Shown: piece by piece, positions 8,696 through 19,583 of the stretch
Layout: each line of letters begins with the position of its first letter
How positions within the stretch are numbered: the stretch's first letter is position 1
From: Nitrospira sp.
GTDB lineage: Bacteria; Nitrospirota; Nitrospiria; Nitrospirales; Nitrospiraceae
Direction: 5' to 3'
Assembly (NCBI GenBank): GCA_018242665.1
Contig: JAFEBL010000020.1
Coordinates: 1-64,000 of the forward strand
Length of the DNA stretch: 64,000 bases
Made by a program: the position numbers and the translations under genes
Notes under the pieces: model-generated
What the model was told of the DNA's origin: nothing
Databases searched by the model: none
What the model saw: only the letters and a program-made list of their open reading frames with translations

Positions 8696-9624
8696 GCGGG
8701 GCACAACATGGAAGTGTCGTGACGGCTATGCCAACGGTTCGTGTCGTGGCGGATGAGGCCGAACAGCGCCTCGCCGCCGCCGGGATCGATCAGCCGGCTT
8801 TGGAAGCGGCATGGCTGGTGGAGCATGCAGTGGGGGTGTCGCCGTTGCTGCAGCGTGTGAATGCCGATCGCGCACTGACGGCTACGGAATGTGAAGGCGT
8901 CCGAGCACTCGTCGCGCGTCGTGCCTGCCGGGAGCCGCTCCAATATGTGCTTGGCACGCAAGAGTTCTGCGGGCGTGAATTTCAGGTGACCCCCGCCGTC
9001 TTGATCCCGCGTCCAGAGAGTACGTTGTTGGTTGCGGAAACGATTCGTCGTTGTGCGAGCCATTCTGCCGCCACCGTGGTGGATGTGGGAACCGGTTCCG
9101 GGTGTCTGGCGGTGTCTGTGGCGCTGGCTTTGCCTGAGGCACGGGTGTTCGCGATTGATGCCTCGGCTGAAGCCTTGCTGGTTGCGCGCCGCAATATGGC
9201 GCAACACGGGTGCGAGGCACAAATCGATTGCCGGCAGGGCGACCTCCTGGCTCCGCTTGGTGAAGCGGATTGGGCACAGAAGATTGATGTGATCCTATCC
9301 AATCCTCCTTACATTGCGGATGGCGAGATCCCGATGCTCCAACCCGAGGTCGGGCGCTTTGAGCCACGATCGGCATTGGCGGGTGGTATGGATGGCATGG
9401 AGGTGCATCGGCGTCTTTTGCAGGAGGCGCCGATCTACTTGAAGTCCGGAGGCGCATTGCTCATGGAAGTGGGGCTCGGTCAGGCCGACGCCGTGTGCCA
9501 GAGAGCGGAGCAGAGCGGGTGGTTCCGGACCGCTGCCGTCCTCCATGATGAAGCGGGTATTGCACGTGTCGTCTGCTTTGAAAAGCATGCGTCGCGAAGA
9601 GAGTCGTTCACGGGTGATTGCTGA
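8692..9624 (+). CDS. prmC: release factor glutamine N5-methyltransferase
   Basis: A 310-residue SAM-dependent methyltransferase that modifies the GGQ glutamine of release factors. The N-terminal helical domain is followed by [17 protein letters not shown] (SAM-binding motif I) and the catalytic SNPPYI near residue 203. The GTG start overlaps the prfA stop (GTGA) and follows TGGAGGCAAA; an ATG at 8728 is an alternative. Direct coupling to its substrate's gene fits its role. Confidence 0.95.
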   Translation: MSGAQHGSVVTAMPTVRVVADEAEQRLAAAGIDQPALEAAWLVEHAVGVSPLLQRVNADRALTATECEGVRALVARRACREPLQYVLGTQEFCGREFQVTPAVLIPRPESTLLVAETIRRCASHSAATVVDVGTGSGCLAVSVALALPEARVFAIDASAEALLVARRNMAQHGCEAQIDCRQGDLLAPLGEADWAQKIDVILSNPPYIADGEIPMLQPEVGRFEPRSALAGGMDGMEVHRRLLQEAPIYLKSGGALLMEVGLGQADAVCQRAEQSGWFRTAAVLHDEAGIARVVCFEKHASRRESFTGDC

Positions 9625-9669
9625 CAGCGACCTGCCGTCGCGAATGACTCCAGGTACACACTGAAACGT

Positions 9670-10926
9670 ATGGATCAAATTCTTATTCATGGCGGGCGCC
9701 GGCTGAAGGGAGAAGTCCGCACCAGCGGGGCCAAAAACGCGGCCTTGCCGATTCTTGCATCGACGATTCTGGGTGGCGGCGAGTGTGTGCTCTCGAACAT
9801 GCCGAGCGTGGTGGATGTCCTCACCATGGGCAAGTTGCTCCGTATGCTGGGGATTGCCGTCGCCCAGGAGGGGGAGCACACGGTTGTGGATGCCCAGACC
9901 ATCGCATCGACGGAGGCCCCCTACGACTTAGTTCGGACCATGCGGGCGTCGGTGCTCGTGTTGGGCCCGCTGGTGGCTCGAATGGGTGAAGCGAAGGTGT
10001 CGCTTCCCGGAGGCTGCGCCATCGGCTCTCGACCGGTCAATTTTCATCTGGCTGGCCTGGAAAAGATGGGGGCCTCGGTCGAAATCGAGCATGGATACAT
10101 CAAGGCCACGGCCCGTCGTTTGCGGGGAAACCGTATCTACTTCGATATACCGAGTGTCACCGGTACGGAAAATCTCATGATGGCCGCGGTGTTGGCCGAG
10201 GGGACCACCGTCCTCGAAAACGCGGCCAAGGAACCGGAAATTACGGATTTGGCCGAGTTTCTTGTGAAGCGGGGCGCACGCATCGCGGGGGCGGGCACGG
10301 ACATGATCACGATCGAAGGGGTGACGGATCTGCACGGGGCCGAGCACGCCGTCATTCCTGATCGTATCGAGGCCGGGACCTATCTCGTGGCCGGCGCCAT
10401 CACCGGTGGCGAAGTCTCGGTGGAGCGTTGCCGCCCGGAGCATATGGAGCCCTTGTTAGTGAAATTGCGGGAAGGCGGAGTGCAGTTGACTGAAGAGAGC
10501 GGGAGCATCCACCTGAAGATAAATGGGCGCCTGAAGGGAACGAATGTGCGGACCAGTCCGCATCCCGGCTTTCCCACCGATATGCAGGCGCAGTTCGTCG
10601 CGCTGATGGCCGTGGCTGAAGGCACCAGCGTGGTGACGGAGACGATTTTCGAAAGCCGGTTCATGCATGTGGAGGAATTGCGCCGCATGGGCGCCGATAT
10701 TCGCGTGGAGGGCAATCGGGTGGTGATTACGGGCAAGGAGCGGTTGACGGGCGCACCGGTCATGGCCTCGGATCTCCGGGCCAGTGCCGGCCTGATCGTG
10801 GCCGGCCTCGCGGCCGAAGGCACGACGGAGGTGTCCCGTGTGTACCATCTCGACCGCGGCTACGAACGGCTTGAGGAAAAACTGAACGCCTTAGGGGCTA
10901 GCATCGAGCGAAGGAAGGGGAAGTGA
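9670..10926 (+). CDS. murA: UDP-N-acetylglucosamine 1-carboxyvinyltransferase
   Basis: A 418-residue cytoplasmic enzyme of the first committed step of peptidoglycan synthesis. It transfers enolpyruvate from PEP to UDP-GlcNAc. The active-site cysteine loop is present as [16 protein letters not shown] near residue 117, so the enzyme should be fosfomycin-sensitive in principle. GAKNAALPI at 20-28 holds the substrate-binding Lys-Asn pair. Length matches the family. Its last codons overlap the GTG start of hisG, which suggests murA heads the transcript that includes the histidine genes. Confidence 0.97.
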   Translation: MDQILIHGGRRLKGEVRTSGAKNAALPILASTILGGGECVLSNMPSVVDVLTMGKLLRMLGIAVAQEGEHTVVDAQTIASTEAPYDLVRTMRASVLVLGPLVARMGEAKVSLPGGCAIGSRPVNFHLAGLEKMGASVEIEHGYIKATARRLRGNRIYFDIPSVTGTENLMMAAVLAEGTTVLENAAKEPEITDLAEFLVKRGARIAGAGTDMITIEGVTDLHGAEHAVIPDRIEAGTYLVAGAITGGEVSVERCRPEHMEPLLVKLREGGVQLTEESGSIHLKINGRLKGTNVRTSPHPGFPTDMQAQFVALMAVAEGTSVVTETIFESRFMHVEELRRMGADIRVEGNRVVITGKERLTGAPVMASDLRASAGLIVAGLAAEGTTEVSRVYHLDRGYERLEEKLNALGASIERRKGK

Positions 10927-11597
10927 ACGTGAGGGCGAGGAGAGTCGTGGGGGAGCGACCGAAAGGTCTGACAATCGCGCTATCGAAGGGGAAACTACTT
11001 GGTCCAGTACTGCAGTTGATGAAGCAGGCCGGATATGAGAGTCCCGGTCTCTCCGCCGAGAGCCGAAAGTTGGTGTTCGACTGTGCGGCCAACGACGCGA
11101 AATTCCTGATTGTCAGGCCTACCGATGTGCCGACCTACGTCGAACACGGGGCGGCCGACGTCGGGGTGGTGGGGAAGGACGTGCTGTTGGAGCAGGGAAG
11201 CGACGTCTATGAGCCGTTGGATTTGAAGGTTGGAGCGTGTAGAATCTCGGTCGCCGCATTGCAGGGCCAACCGTCGCCGGATCGGTGGTCGTCAAAAATT
11301 CGCGTGGCGACGAAGTATCCCAACGTCACCGAGCGCTATTTCAATCAGCGTGGCGTGCCGGTTGAGATTGTCAAATTGTATGGGTCAATCGAACTGGCAC
11401 CTCTGGTCGGCTTGGCTGATCGAATTGTCGATCTCGTTGAAACCGGGAGCACCTTGCGGGCCCATGACCTGGCTGAGGTGGAGGTGATCACCCACTCCAC
11501 TGCCCGTCTAATCGTGAATCGGGCAAGCCTCAAGTTGAAGCACGAATCCTTGAAGGAATTGATCGAGCGGCTGCGCGATGCCGTCGCGGCTGGATAG
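10923..11597 (+). CDS. hisG: ATP phosphoribosyltransferase, short form
   Basis: At 224 residues this is the short form of HisG, which catalyses the first step of histidine synthesis (ATP + PRPP). [40 protein letters not shown] and the PRPP-binding [15 protein letters not shown] are clear. It lacks the C-terminal regulatory domain of the long form. Short-form enzymes normally need HisZ; no hisZ is in this window. The GTG start overlaps murA; a second in-frame GTG lies at 10929. Confidence 0.95.
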   Translation: MNVRARRVVGERPKGLTIALSKGKLLGPVLQLMKQAGYESPGLSAESRKLVFDCAANDAKFLIVRPTDVPTYVEHGAADVGVVGKDVLLEQGSDVYEPLDLKVGACRISVAALQGQPSPDRWSSKIRVATKYPNVTERYFNQRGVPVEIVKLYGSIELAPLVGLADRIVDLVETGSTLRAHDLAEVEVITHSTARLIVNRASLKLKHESLKELIERLRDAVAAG

Positions 11598-11681
11598 CGT
11601 GCCGACCTATCCCACGCGGTGGTCGTGGATTTGTGTAGGTGTGTCGCCGTGACGCCGGAGGGCGGCGGCAGGACGGAAGTC

Positions 11682-12965
11682 ATGACGATTTTTGCGAGTA
11701 CCGATCGGGGGTTTGCCAACGCGTTGCGAAAAATCGCGACTCGCTCGCGCTCGCAGGTGACCAGCGTCGAGAAAAGTGTCCGCACGATTCTCCAGGCGGT
11801 AGAGCGTGGTGGAGATCGGGCGGTCCTGCGGTATACCAAGAAATTCGATCGGCTGACCTTGAAAGTGGATCAGGTGCGTGTGACGCCTGAGGAAGTCAAG
11901 GACGCGTACTACCATATTCGCAAAGATGAAGGGGATTCCCTCCGGTACGCGGCAGAACGGGTCCGTCAGTTCCACGAGCGTCAACGAACCAAAACCTGGA
12001 TGTATCAGGAGCAGAACGCGACGCTGGGCCAGTCGGTAACGCCGCTGGATGCGGTCGGGGTCTACGTGCCCGGCGGGAAGGCCGTCTACCCCTCATCGGT
12101 GCTCATGTGCGCCATTCCGGCAAAGGTCGCCGGGGTTCGCCGGATAGTGATGTGTACGCCGACCCCCAAGGGGGACATCAATCCCTATTTGCTCGTTGCC
12201 GCCGATATTGCCGGTGTCGACGAAATCTATCGGGTCGGCGGGGTGCAAGCGATCGGAGCCATGGCCTTTGGGACGAAGACCATTGCCAAGGTCGATAAAA
12301 TTGTGGGGCCCGGCAATAAATATGTCGCGACCGCCAAACGGCTGCTGTATGGCACGGTGGGGATCGATATGGTGGCCGGTCCTAGCGAACTGTTGGTCGT
12401 GGCCGATGATGACGCGAAGCCGGCGCATGTGGCGGCGGACTTGCTGTGCGAGGCCGAACACGACGAAGAGGCGCAGGTGTACCTCGTGACCACCTCGGCA
12501 TCATTGGCACAAGAAGTCGTGCGATTGATTCAGGTGCAGCTGAAGGGGCTTCAACGGGAGAAAATTGCCGCCAAGTCAATTGCGCGGCATTTCGCCGCAT
12601 TTGTGGTTCCCACGATGGATGACGCCATTGAGGTGGCGAACCAGATCGCACCCGAACACCTCACCCTGTCGGTCGATCGCCCATTTGATTATCTGGAGCA
12701 AGTTCGCCACGCCGGGGCGTTATTCCTGGGACGCTACACCCCGCCTGCCGTGGCGGATTACGTGGCAGGCCCCAATCACGTGTTGCCGACGGGTGCGACG
12801 GCGCGATTCTTTTCCCCGCTCTCCGTGAACGACTATGTGAAGGTCAGCAATATCGTGCATTACACGAAAGAAGAATTGACGAAAGCCAAGGATCACATCG
12901 TCCGACTGGCGCACATCGAAGGCTTCGATGCGCACGCCAAATCAGCCCAAAGCAGGTTTTCATGA
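11682..12965 (+). CDS. hisD: histidinol dehydrogenase
   Basis: A 427-residue NAD- and zinc-dependent enzyme that oxidises L-histidinol to L-histidine. [32 protein letters not shown] and the EHLTLSVD region with its conserved acid/His residues match the family. I place the start at the ATG at 11682 (GGAAG upstream), because the 21 residues added by the frame start at 11619 do not look like the family. The stop overlaps the hisB start as ATGA. Confidence 0.95.
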   Translation: MTIFASTDRGFANALRKIATRSRSQVTSVEKSVRTILQAVERGGDRAVLRYTKKFDRLTLKVDQVRVTPEEVKDAYYHIRKDEGDSLRYAAERVRQFHERQRTKTWMYQEQNATLGQSVTPLDAVGVYVPGGKAVYPSSVLMCAIPAKVAGVRRIVMCTPTPKGDINPYLLVAADIAGVDEIYRVGGVQAIGAMAFGTKTIAKVDKIVGPGNKYVATAKRLLYGTVGIDMVAGPSELLVVADDDAKPAHVAADLLCEAEHDEEAQVYLVTTSASLAQEVVRLIQVQLKGLQREKIAAKSIARHFAAFVVPTMDDAIEVANQIAPEHLTLSVDRPFDYLEQVRHAGALFLGRYTPPAVADYVAGPNHVLPTGATARFFSPLSVNDYVKVSNIVHYTKEELTKAKDHIVRLAHIEGFDAHAKSAQSRFS

Positions 12966-13567
12966 AAAAGACCGATGCTCCGAGACAAGCCGCGCTTCAT
13001 CGTGCCACGAAAGAAACGGACATTCGCGTCGAGTGGACGCTGGATGGGAGCGGGCGAGGACAGATCGACACCTCCATCCGGTTTTTTGATCACATGCTGG
13101 AGTTGTTAGCCAAGCATGGATTTTTTGATCTTACGGTTCAGGCTAAGGGCGATATCGACATTGATGAGCACCATACGGTGGAAGACGTCGGGATCACGAT
13201 GGGCAAAGCGTTGCATCAGGCCCTGGGGGAGAAGGCCGGAATCAAGCGATTCGGATGGGCCTCAGTGCCTCTTGATGAAACGCTCGCTCAGGTGACGGTG
13301 GATCTGAGCGGTCGGCCATACCTGGTCTACAACGTGGCGTTGCCGGACCGAAAGATCAAAACATTCGACCTGGGGCTGTTCGAAGATTTTTTTCAGGCCT
13401 TTGTGACCCATGGTGGGTTGAATCTTCACATCAATCTCCAGTACGGGCGCAATCCCCACCACATCATGGAAGCCATCTTCAAAGCGCTGGCTCGGGCACT
13501 GGATCAGGCCACCATGGTGGAAGAGCGGTTGTCGGGGACGGTCCTGTCGACCAAGGGAAGCCTCTAG
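12962..13567 (+). CDS. hisB: imidazoleglycerol-phosphate dehydratase
   Basis: A 201-residue monofunctional dehydratase. The Mn-binding repeats are visible as [22 protein letters not shown] and the second half [34 protein letters not shown]. It converts imidazole glycerol phosphate to imidazole acetol phosphate. There is no fused histidinol phosphatase domain, so that activity is encoded elsewhere. The ATG overlaps the hisD stop, indicating translational coupling. Confidence 0.97.
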   Translation: MKKTDAPRQAALHRATKETDIRVEWTLDGSGRGQIDTSIRFFDHMLELLAKHGFFDLTVQAKGDIDIDEHHTVEDVGITMGKALHQALGEKAGIKRFGWASVPLDETLAQVTVDLSGRPYLVYNVALPDRKIKTFDLGLFEDFFQAFVTHGGLNLHINLQYGRNPHHIMEAIFKALARALDQATMVEERLSGTVLSTKGSL

Positions 13568-13641
13568 CTGCGGCAGAGTGGGGCTTGGTATTCCGCGCTG
13601 CGTAGTCGGCTGTACCTCACGAAGCATTCTTGAGCCTCATC

Positions 13642-14250
13642 ATGATTGCCATCATTGATTACGGTATGGGTAATTTGCGGAGTGTCTCCAAGGCCTTCGA
13701 GGCTGTGGGGCACCAAGCCGTGGTGACTCGTGATCCTCGGACCATCGCGAATGCCAGCCACGTCGTCTTGCCGGGGGTCGGGGCGTTCGGCGACTGCATG
13801 GCGAACCTCGAACGCTATGAATTGATCGCGCCCATTCAGGCCGCGATCCAGTCCGGCAAGCCGTTTCTGGGTATTTGCCTGGGGCTCCAGTTGCTGTTCA
13901 CGGAGAGTGAAGAATTCGGCATCCACAAAGGGCTTGGCCTCATCCCGGGCCGCGTCAAAAAGTTTTCATTGGATGCTTCGTTGAAGGTTCCGCATATGGG
14001 GTGGAATGAAATCCAGGTTGTGCGGCCCGCGCCGCCATTGGCTGGAATTACGCCGGGCAGCTACTGCTACTTTGTGCATTCCTACTATGTTGAGCCTGCG
14101 GATTCGACGATCGTTGCGACCACGACCGAGTATGGAACGCAGTTTGTCTCGGCGGTCTGGAAAGACAATGTGGTGGCCTGCCAGTTCCATCCGGAAAAAA
14201 GCCAAGCGGTCGGCCTGCAGCTCATCAAAAATTTCGGTGCCTGGACGTGA
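13642..14250 (+). CDS. hisH: imidazole glycerol phosphate synthase, glutaminase subunit
   Basis: A 202-residue class I glutamine amidotransferase that feeds ammonia to HisF. The nucleophile elbow GICLGLQLL and the Cys-His-Glu triad (His and Glu in CQFHPEKSQ) are intact. It starts IAIIDYGMGNLRSV, the family N-terminus, supporting the ATG at 13642 over the TTG at 13630. Unusually for a tightly packed operon, its partner hisF is separated by a lipoprotein gene and hisA. The stop overlaps the next gene's GTG. Confidence 0.96.
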   Translation: MIAIIDYGMGNLRSVSKAFEAVGHQAVVTRDPRTIANASHVVLPGVGAFGDCMANLERYELIAPIQAAIQSGKPFLGICLGLQLLFTESEEFGIHKGLGLIPGRVKKFSLDASLKVPHMGWNEIQVVRPAPPLAGITPGSYCYFVHSYYVEPADSTIVATTTEYGTQFVSAVWKDNVVACQFHPEKSQAVGLQLIKNFGAWT

Positions 14251-14981
14251 GCGCACGATTGTTCCGTGGCCTGCCCGCTTTGTTGGCGGTCCTGCTCATT
14301 GTCGGGTGCAGCGGGACAAAGGTGACGAGCAAGGCGTCCGCTCAAGCAGCGAAATATCCGGTCCGTACGATCGTACTGATTCCGTTCGACACCATCGCCA
14401 CGCCTCAAGTCGTTGAAGCGAGCGGCCCGGCCTTTCCTGTCCCTTCGGGCGTACGGCGGTCTGACATGGTCTCGGGCATGGCTCCCACGTCCGATCACTA
14501 TGTGCGCCGAACGCACATGATACCGCTGGGCGCCGCCGAAAAAATTACCGAGCTAGTGTGGGCCAAACTGAAGGCCAAGCCGGGCTTGCGCGTGCTTTCG
14601 CCAAACGAGGCCAGGAGCGCGACGCGGGACCTTTCCGGAGGGGCTGCCGCCGAGGCGCCGCCCCCGCAGAAAATTGCCCAGCGCCTGGGAGCCGATGCGG
14701 CACTGAGCGGAAAGGTGCTGGTGTTTCAAGAACGCGTCGGAAGCAGGCTGGGTGCAGATCCGCCGGCAGCCGTCGGGTTTGAATTGAAACTGGTCGCGTC
14801 GGATGGAACCGTGTTATGGGAAGGCAATTATTACGAAAAACAGCGTCCGATGACCGAAGATGTGGTCGGCTTCTTTCAGCGATCCGGCGGATTTGTGACC
14901 GCGGATGAGCTGGCGGCGTACGGGGCTTCCGAATTGGCGGAGGTCTTTCCCTACGGCGGGGCGGTCGAGGGGACTCCATAG
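14247..14981 (+). CDS. predicted lipoprotein embedded in the histidine operon
   Basis: A 244-residue protein with a lipoprotein signal peptide: a basic start, hydrophobic LPALLAVLLIVG and lipobox cysteine at residue 21 (LIVGC). The mature part begins SGTKVTSKAS and includes VRTIVLIPFDTIATP and a later LGADAALSGKVLVFQ segment. That pattern is reminiscent of LpoB/CsgG-like or TolB-N-like periplasmic folds, but no family is certain. The GTG overlaps the hisH stop and hisA follows within 25 bases, so it is locked into the his transcript. A histidine role is not implied; it may be a passenger. Confidence 0.85.
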   Translation: MSARLFRGLPALLAVLLIVGCSGTKVTSKASAQAAKYPVRTIVLIPFDTIATPQVVEASGPAFPVPSGVRRSDMVSGMAPTSDHYVRRTHMIPLGAAEKITELVWAKLKAKPGLRVLSPNEARSATRDLSGGAAAEAPPPQKIAQRLGADAALSGKVLVFQERVGSRLGADPPAAVGFELKLVASDGTVLWEGNYYEKQRPMTEDVVGFFQRSGGFVTADELAAYGASELAEVFPYGGAVEGTP

Positions 14982-15002
14982 GGAATGGTGGTGGGTGGAT
15001 AC

Positions 15003-15728
15003 ATGCGTGTGATTCCAGCGATTGATCTCAAAGACGGCCGTTGTGTGCGCTTGCGGCAGGGTGATATGGCGGCGGAAACCGTCTATTCGGATGATGTGCC
15101 ATCGGTCGCAAGGGGGTGGCAGGAACAGGGGGCCGACCTCATTCATGTCGTCGATCTGAACGGTGCGGTCGATGGGGAGCCGAAGAATCTGCCTCAGATC
15201 GAGGCGGTGATGAAGACGGTCAGTGTGAAGGTACAGGTTGGCGGCGGCATCAGAACCATCGAGACGGTCAGAACATATCTTCAGGCCGGAGTGGCGCGAG
15301 TGGTGCTTGGGACGGCTGCCCTCACTGATCGAGGATTTCTGGCGCAGGCCTGTCGTGAATTTCCTCGCCGCATTCTTCTGGGGCTCGATGCGCGAGACGG
15401 CAAGGTCGCGGTGAAAGGCTGGACCACGGTGTCGGAGACTAGGGCGATCGACCTGTTGAAGGAACTGGCCCTGCATGAGTTGGGCGCCGTCATTTATACG
15501 GATATTGCGCGAGACGGCATGCTGAGCGGGCCTAACCTGCCGGCGTTACGGGAAGTGGTGGAGAGTTCCTCGTTGCCCGTCATTGCGTCCGGCGGCATTA
15601 CACGGGTGGAGGACTTACAGGCAGTGCAAGCGCTTGGTCCGCGTGTCGAAGGAGCCATTGTGGGGAAAGCGCTGTATGACGGCAAGTTGGATTATGCGGC
15701 GGCAGTTGCGGCCATCCGGCGTCGTTAA
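15003..15728 (+). CDS. hisA: phosphoribosylformimino-AICAR-phosphate isomerase
   Basis: A 241-residue TIM-barrel isomerase of histidine synthesis. [20 protein letters not shown] holds the first catalytic Asp, VQVGGGIRT and the second-half [16 protein letters not shown] hold the second Asp and phosphate loops. The ATG at 15003 follows GGTGGGTGG and gives the family N-terminus; an ATG at 14985 would add six residues. It precedes hisF after a short gap with an unusual heptamer repeat. Confidence 0.96.
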   Translation: MRVIPAIDLKDGRCVRLRQGDMAAETVYSDDVPSVARGWQEQGADLIHVVDLNGAVDGEPKNLPQIEAVMKTVSVKVQVGGGIRTIETVRTYLQAGVARVVLGTAALTDRGFLAQACREFPRRILLGLDARDGKVAVKGWTTVSETRAIDLLKELALHELGAVIYTDIARDGMLSGPNLPALREVVESSSLPVIASGGITRVEDLQAVQALGPRVEGAIVGKALYDGKLDYAAAVAAIRRR

Positions 15729-15763
15729 GCATCTCCGATGAGGGTTGGAGAACGAGCCGTTTC

Positions 15764-15791
15764 GTTTCACCGTTCACGTTTCACGCGTCAC
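15764..15791 (+). repeat. four degenerate tandem heptamers (GTTTCAC type)
   Basis: Units GTTTCAC, CGTTCAC, GTTTCAC and GCGTCAC follow each other without gaps in the hisA-hisF intergenic region. They lie immediately before the hisF start, where no clear Shine-Dalgarno sequence is seen. Confidence 0.8.
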
Positions 15792-15799
15792 GAATTTAT

Positions 15800-16588
15800 A
15801 TGTTGACCAAACGTATCATTCCCTGCCTGGACGTGAAGGATGGCCGGGTCGTCAAGGGCGTGAGTTTCGAGAATTTGCGCGATGCCGGGGATCCCGTGGA
15901 AGTGGCCACCATCTATGACCGAGAAGGTGCGGACGAATTGTGCTTTCTGGATATCACGGCGTCGCATGAAAACCGCAAAACCATTATTGATGTGGTGGAG
16001 CAGACGGCGGCTCGGGTGTTTATGCCGGTCACGGTGGGCGGCGGCGTGCGCACACTGGAAGACATTCGTGCGCTACTCAATGCGGGAGCCGACAAGGTGA
16101 GTATCAACACCACGGCTGTCCAGCAGCCAGAATTTGTTCGTGAAGCCGCGCGACGGTTCGGTACGCAGTGCATCGTGGTGGCCATTGATGCCAAACGGAA
16201 TGACTCCGGCGGACAGTGGCAGGTGTATACGCATGGTGGGCGGAAGGCCACAGGGCTGGATGCCGTTGAGTGGGCGCAGCGCATGGAAGGGTATGGCGCC
16301 GGGGAAATCCTCTTGACCAGCATGGACCAGGACGGTCGACAGAATGGGTACGATTTGGCGTTGACGGCTGCAGTGTCCGAGTACCTCTCGATTCCGGTGA
16401 TTGCCTCGGGAGGGGTCGGCACGTTGGAGCACCTGTACGATGGGCTGGTTCAGGGGAAGGCCGATGCCGTGTTGGCCGCCTCGATTTTTCACTATCGGAC
16501 GTATACGATCCAGCAGGCGAAAGCGTATTTGCAGGAACGTGGCGTGCCGGTTCGGTTCGCGGTTGCACCGCAGGAGCAGGTGTCATGA
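15800..16588 (+). CDS. hisF: imidazole glycerol phosphate synthase, cyclase subunit
   Basis: A 262-residue TIM-barrel cyclase that, with HisH, forms imidazole glycerol phosphate and [25 protein letters not shown] contains the catalytic Asp near residue 11; [14 protein letters not shown] and the [15 protein letters not shown] loop contain the second Asp and phosphate-binding parts. The ATG lacks an obvious ribosome binding site; the upstream 28 bases are a heptamer repeat. Its stop overlaps the hisIE start (ATGA). Confidence 0.97.
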   Translation: MLTKRIIPCLDVKDGRVVKGVSFENLRDAGDPVEVATIYDREGADELCFLDITASHENRKTIIDVVEQTAARVFMPVTVGGGVRTLEDIRALLNAGADKVSINTTAVQQPEFVREAARRFGTQCIVVAIDAKRNDSGGQWQVYTHGGRKATGLDAVEWAQRMEGYGAGEILLTSMDQDGRQNGYDLALTAAVSEYLSIPVIASGGVGTLEHLYDGLVQGKADAVLAASIFHYRTYTIQQAKAYLQERGVPVRFAVAPQEQVS

Positions 16589-17268
16589 CACAGGACAGTC
16601 GCGATGTGAAGTTCGACGGGCAGGGCCTGCTCCCCGCCGTGATTCAGGACTGGTTGGATGGGACGGTCTTGATGGTGGGATATATGAACCAGCAGGCTAT
16701 CGCTAAGACGCTGGAGACCAGGACCGTTTACTTTTGGAGTCGCTCACGACAAAAGTTATGGCAAAAGGGAGAATCGTCCGGTCATGTTCTACGGGTGAAG
16801 GATCTCTTTGTCGATTGCGATCATGACACGATCCTGGTGAAGGCAGAACCGGTCGGACCCACTTGTCACACGGGTGAACGCGCCTGTTTTTTTGTCAGAA
16901 TGACGGAGCAGGGGCAGGCCAGTGAGGTGAAGACTCAGGATGCCGGCGGAGGGATTCTTGAACGAATTTATCAGACGATTCTGGCGCGAAAAGCCAATCC
17001 CCAGCCTGATTCGTATGTGTCGAAGCTGCTGCAGGGTGGGACTGACCGAATCTTGAAGAAGGTGGCCGAAGAGGCTGGTGAGGTGATCATCGCGGCGAAA
17101 AACCAGAAGCGGGAGGAGATCGTCTACGAAACCGCCGATCTGTTGTTCCACACGCTTCTGGTGCTGGGGTACCATGACGTAACGCTTGGCGACGTATACC
17201 GCGAGTTGGGCTCCCGGTTCGGAAAGTCGGGGATTCGGCCTGAGCCAGGAGGGAGGGCGGGTGGATAA
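16585..17268 (+). CDS. hisIE: bifunctional phosphoribosyl-AMP cyclohydrolase / phosphoribosyl-ATP pyrophosphatase
   Basis: A 227-residue fusion. Residues about 1-115 are HisI, with zinc/Mg ligands in [19 protein letters not shown] and [16 protein letters not shown]. Residues about 125-215 are HisE, with the helical [18 protein letters not shown] and [13 protein letters not shown] carrying the acidic catalytic residues. It performs steps 2 and 3 of histidine synthesis. I start it at the ATG overlapping the hisF stop; a much longer frame begins inside hisF and is rejected. It overlaps the next gene by eight bases. Confidence 0.96.
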   Translation: MTQDSRDVKFDGQGLLPAVIQDWLDGTVLMVGYMNQQAIAKTLETRTVYFWSRSRQKLWQKGESSGHVLRVKDLFVDCDHDTILVKAEPVGPTCHTGERACFFVRMTEQGQASEVKTQDAGGGILERIYQTILARKANPQPDSYVSKLLQGGTDRILKKVAEEAGEVIIAAKNQKREEIVYETADLLFHTLLVLGYHDVTLGDVYRELGSRFGKSGIRPEPGGRAGG

Positions 17269-17605
17269 CTGCATTTTTTGTCGCATTGTGGCCGGCACGA
17301 TTCCAGCGAAGATTGTCTACCAGGATGACGAGGTGTTGGCATTCGAAGACATCAATGCCCAGGCTCCGGTCCATCTCCTGGTGATCCCCAAGCGCCATGT
17401 GGCGGCAGTCCAGGATTGTGGAGACGGCGATCACGCCTTGCTGGGCAAGCTTCTGTTGACCTGCGCGGATGTGGCGCGGGCTCGAACGCTGAATGACTCC
17501 GGATATCGCATCGTGACCAACACGGGGGCGGACAGTGGGCAAACCGTATTCCATCTCCACCTGCATGTTCTTGGAGGACGGCCCATGGGCTGGCCTCCGG
17601 GGTAA
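17261..17605 (+). CDS. HIT family hydrolase (HinT-like)
   Basis: A 114-residue histidine-triad protein. CIFCRIVAGTIPAKIVYQDD at the N-terminus has two cysteines that bind zinc in some members, and the triad HLHLHVLGG is near the C-terminus. HinT-type proteins hydrolyse nucleoside phosphoramidates; the true substrate is unknown. The GTG at 17261 follows a very strong AGGAGGGAGG inside the end of hisIE. HIT genes at the end of his operons are common, so co-transcription is expected. Confidence 0.93.
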   Translation: MDNCIFCRIVAGTIPAKIVYQDDEVLAFEDINAQAPVHLLVIPKRHVAAVQDCGDGDHALLGKLLLTCADVARARTLNDSGYRIVTNTGADSGQTVFHLHLHVLGGRPMGWPPG

Positions 17606-17622
17606 CCGGTTCGTCGCCTCGA

Positions 17623-17652
17623 TTGACACTTGTGCCGACCGTTTGTTAGGGT
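17623..17652 (+). promoter_or_regulatory. candidate promoter of dnaG-rpoD
   Basis: A perfect -35 TTGACA (17623-17628) is followed at 18 bases by TAGGGT, or at 17 bases by TTAGGG, which are weak -10 matches. Its position between the HIT gene and dnaG fits a new transcription unit. Confidence 0.5.
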
Positions 17653-17736
17653 GAACGGTCAACTTTCAATCGCGTCTAAGGCATCCGACCGGGTATCCGC
17701 TCGGTGGGATCCCTGCGGGCACTAGCGAGGACCGCC

Positions 17737-19581
17737 GTGGGCCAAGGCCTGATTTCGGACGACGTCATTAACCAAATCAGAGACCGAGTGGACATCGCGG
17801 AGATCGTGGGCCAACATGTGGCGTTGACGCGGGCCGGGCAGAACCTCAAGGGCCTGTGTCCGTTCCATCAAGAGAAGTCTCCTTCCTTTACCGTTAGTTC
17901 TTCGCGACAGATTTTTCATTGTTTCGGCTGCGGAGCTGGAGGCAATGTCTATACATTTCTCATGAAATTGACCGGAGCGGCTTTTCCGGAGATTGTTCGG
18001 GATCTGGGGCGCAAGGTCGGGGTTGATGTCCCGGAATCGAGTGGTGGATATTCTAATGAAGTGCGTGCACAACTGGGTCGGTTGGAGCGACTGAATGCGG
18101 CAGCCGGCGCCTGGTATCAACGGATGTTGACGGAAGGTACTGTGGGGGCGCAGGCGCGGGCCTATCTGGAGGATCGCGGCATCCAGGTCAACACCTCCGA
18201 GCAATTCAAGATCGGGTTTGCCCCGGCTGATTGGGACGGATTGACCAAGGCCATGCTCAAAGAAGGATTCGCCGCAGCTGATCTGGTGGCTGCCGGCCTC
18301 TCGATTCCTCGGGAGCATAGTGGTTCGCCGAAAACCGGCGCATCCGGGCACTACGACCGTTTCCGCTCGCGAGTGATGTTTCCGATCGTTGATTTGCGCA
18401 AGCGTGTCGTGGCGTTCGGCGGGCGGATATTGGGTGAAGGTACACCCAAATACTTGAACTCGCCGGAGACGCCGCTATTTAAAAAAGGCCATACACTGTT
18501 CGCCTTGGAAGCCGCGCGAGATGCGGCAGGGCAGCAGCAGACCTTGATTATTGTCGAAGGGTATTTCGATGCAGTCGCCCTCCATCAAGCCGGGATCCGT
18601 CATGTTGCGGCTACGTTAGGCACGGCCTTGACTCCTGAGCACATTGCTGTGATCAGGCGGTTCGCGTCGAATATCGTGCTGCTGTTCGATCCGGACCAGG
18701 CGGGAGTCAGGGCAGCCCTGCGGACATTGGATTTATTCGTTAACAGCGGTCTTAGCGTGAAGGTGGTGTCGCTGCCGGAAGGCGACGATCCGGATACGTA
18801 TGTCCGTAAATTTGGCGCGGAGGGGTTTACGGCCCTACATAAAGCGGCGCCCAGTTTGCTGGACTTTGCGGTGGAGCACAGTCTGCGGACAGCGGAGGCC
18901 GGCACCGTTGAAGATCGGATTCGGGCGGTGGATGCGGTCTTGCGCATTCTTCAAAAAAGCGCACATCCCATTGAACGGGAGGAGCGCATTCGTCTGGTGG
19001 CGGAACGGTTGGGGCTGAGTCAACAACGGTTGATCGATCGGTATCCCGCCCTGGCCGCTCAGGACCAACGCCGACCTGAGCGAGAGATGAAAGCTCCGTC
19101 CCAGGCTGGGCCCTCGAAGCTGAGAGGGAATCCCGAGGAACGTGACTTGGCGCACTTGCTGGTGCAAGGCAATCTATCGGCGCAGGACCTGGGGAAATTG
19201 TCTCCGGAGGCCTTTTCGGTACCGGCCTATCGCCGGCTCATTCAGTGCGCGATGCAGCATCTCGGGCAGGACGGCCGCCTGTCGGTGCGCGACCTACTGG
19301 ACGCGCTCATCCAGGACGAGGAATGCGGCACGCTGATTTCTGAACTCTCGATGCTGGAGCAACATTATGACGATGTCCCGGCACATATTGCCGGGTGTTT
19401 GGAGACGCTGGAGCGACGGGGCCGAGAACGGACCATGGGGGCCTTGATTCAGGAGTTAAAGGCCGCTGAGCGCGAGCGACGGGACGACGACGTGCATCGC
19501 TTGAACAGATTGATTAACGAGATGCGGATTCGGAAAGCCGGCGTGGCGCCGGTTGCGCTGACGTCTGCGGTGAAGGAGTAG
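17737..19581 (+). CDS. dnaG: DNA primase
   Basis: A 614-residue primase that makes RNA primers at the replication fork. The N-terminal CHC2 zinc finger is clear ([13 protein letters not shown] with [10 protein letters not shown]). The TOPRIM core has [14 protein letters not shown] and [13 protein letters not shown] with its acidic metal ligands. The C-terminal helicase-interacting region is divergent. The GTG at 17737 is preceded by GCGAGGACCGCC and gives a normal N-terminus; a GTG at 17704 has no ribosome site. rpoD follows after two bases, the classical macromolecular synthesis arrangement without rpsU. Confidence 0.96.
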   Translation: MGQGLISDDVINQIRDRVDIAEIVGQHVALTRAGQNLKGLCPFHQEKSPSFTVSSSRQIFHCFGCGAGGNVYTFLMKLTGAAFPEIVRDLGRKVGVDVPESSGGYSNEVRAQLGRLERLNAAAGAWYQRMLTEGTVGAQARAYLEDRGIQVNTSEQFKIGFAPADWDGLTKAMLKEGFAAADLVAAGLSIPREHSGSPKTGASGHYDRFRSRVMFPIVDLRKRVVAFGGRILGEGTPKYLNSPETPLFKKGHTLFALEAARDAAGQQQTLIIVEGYFDAVALHQAGIRHVAATLGTALTPEHIAVIRRFASNIVLLFDPDQAGVRAALRTLDLFVNSGLSVKVVSLPEGDDPDTYVRKFGAEGFTALHKAAPSLLDFAVEHSLRTAEAGTVEDRIRAVDAVLRILQKSAHPIEREERIRLVAERLGLSQQRLIDRYPALAAQDQRRPEREMKAPSQAGPSKLRGNPEERDLAHLLVQGNLSAQDLGKLSPEAFSVPAYRRLIQCAMQHLGQDGRLSVRDLLDALIQDEECGTLISELSMLEQHYDDVPAHIAGCLETLERRGRERTMGALIQELKAAERERRDDDVHRLNRLINEMRIRKAGVAPVALTSAVKE

Positions 19582-19583
19582 GT

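Noticed and set aside
16270-16584. N-terminal extension of hisIE inside hisF
   Set aside because: The family start is at 16585 with an ATGA overlap; the extension is out-of-frame hisF sequence.
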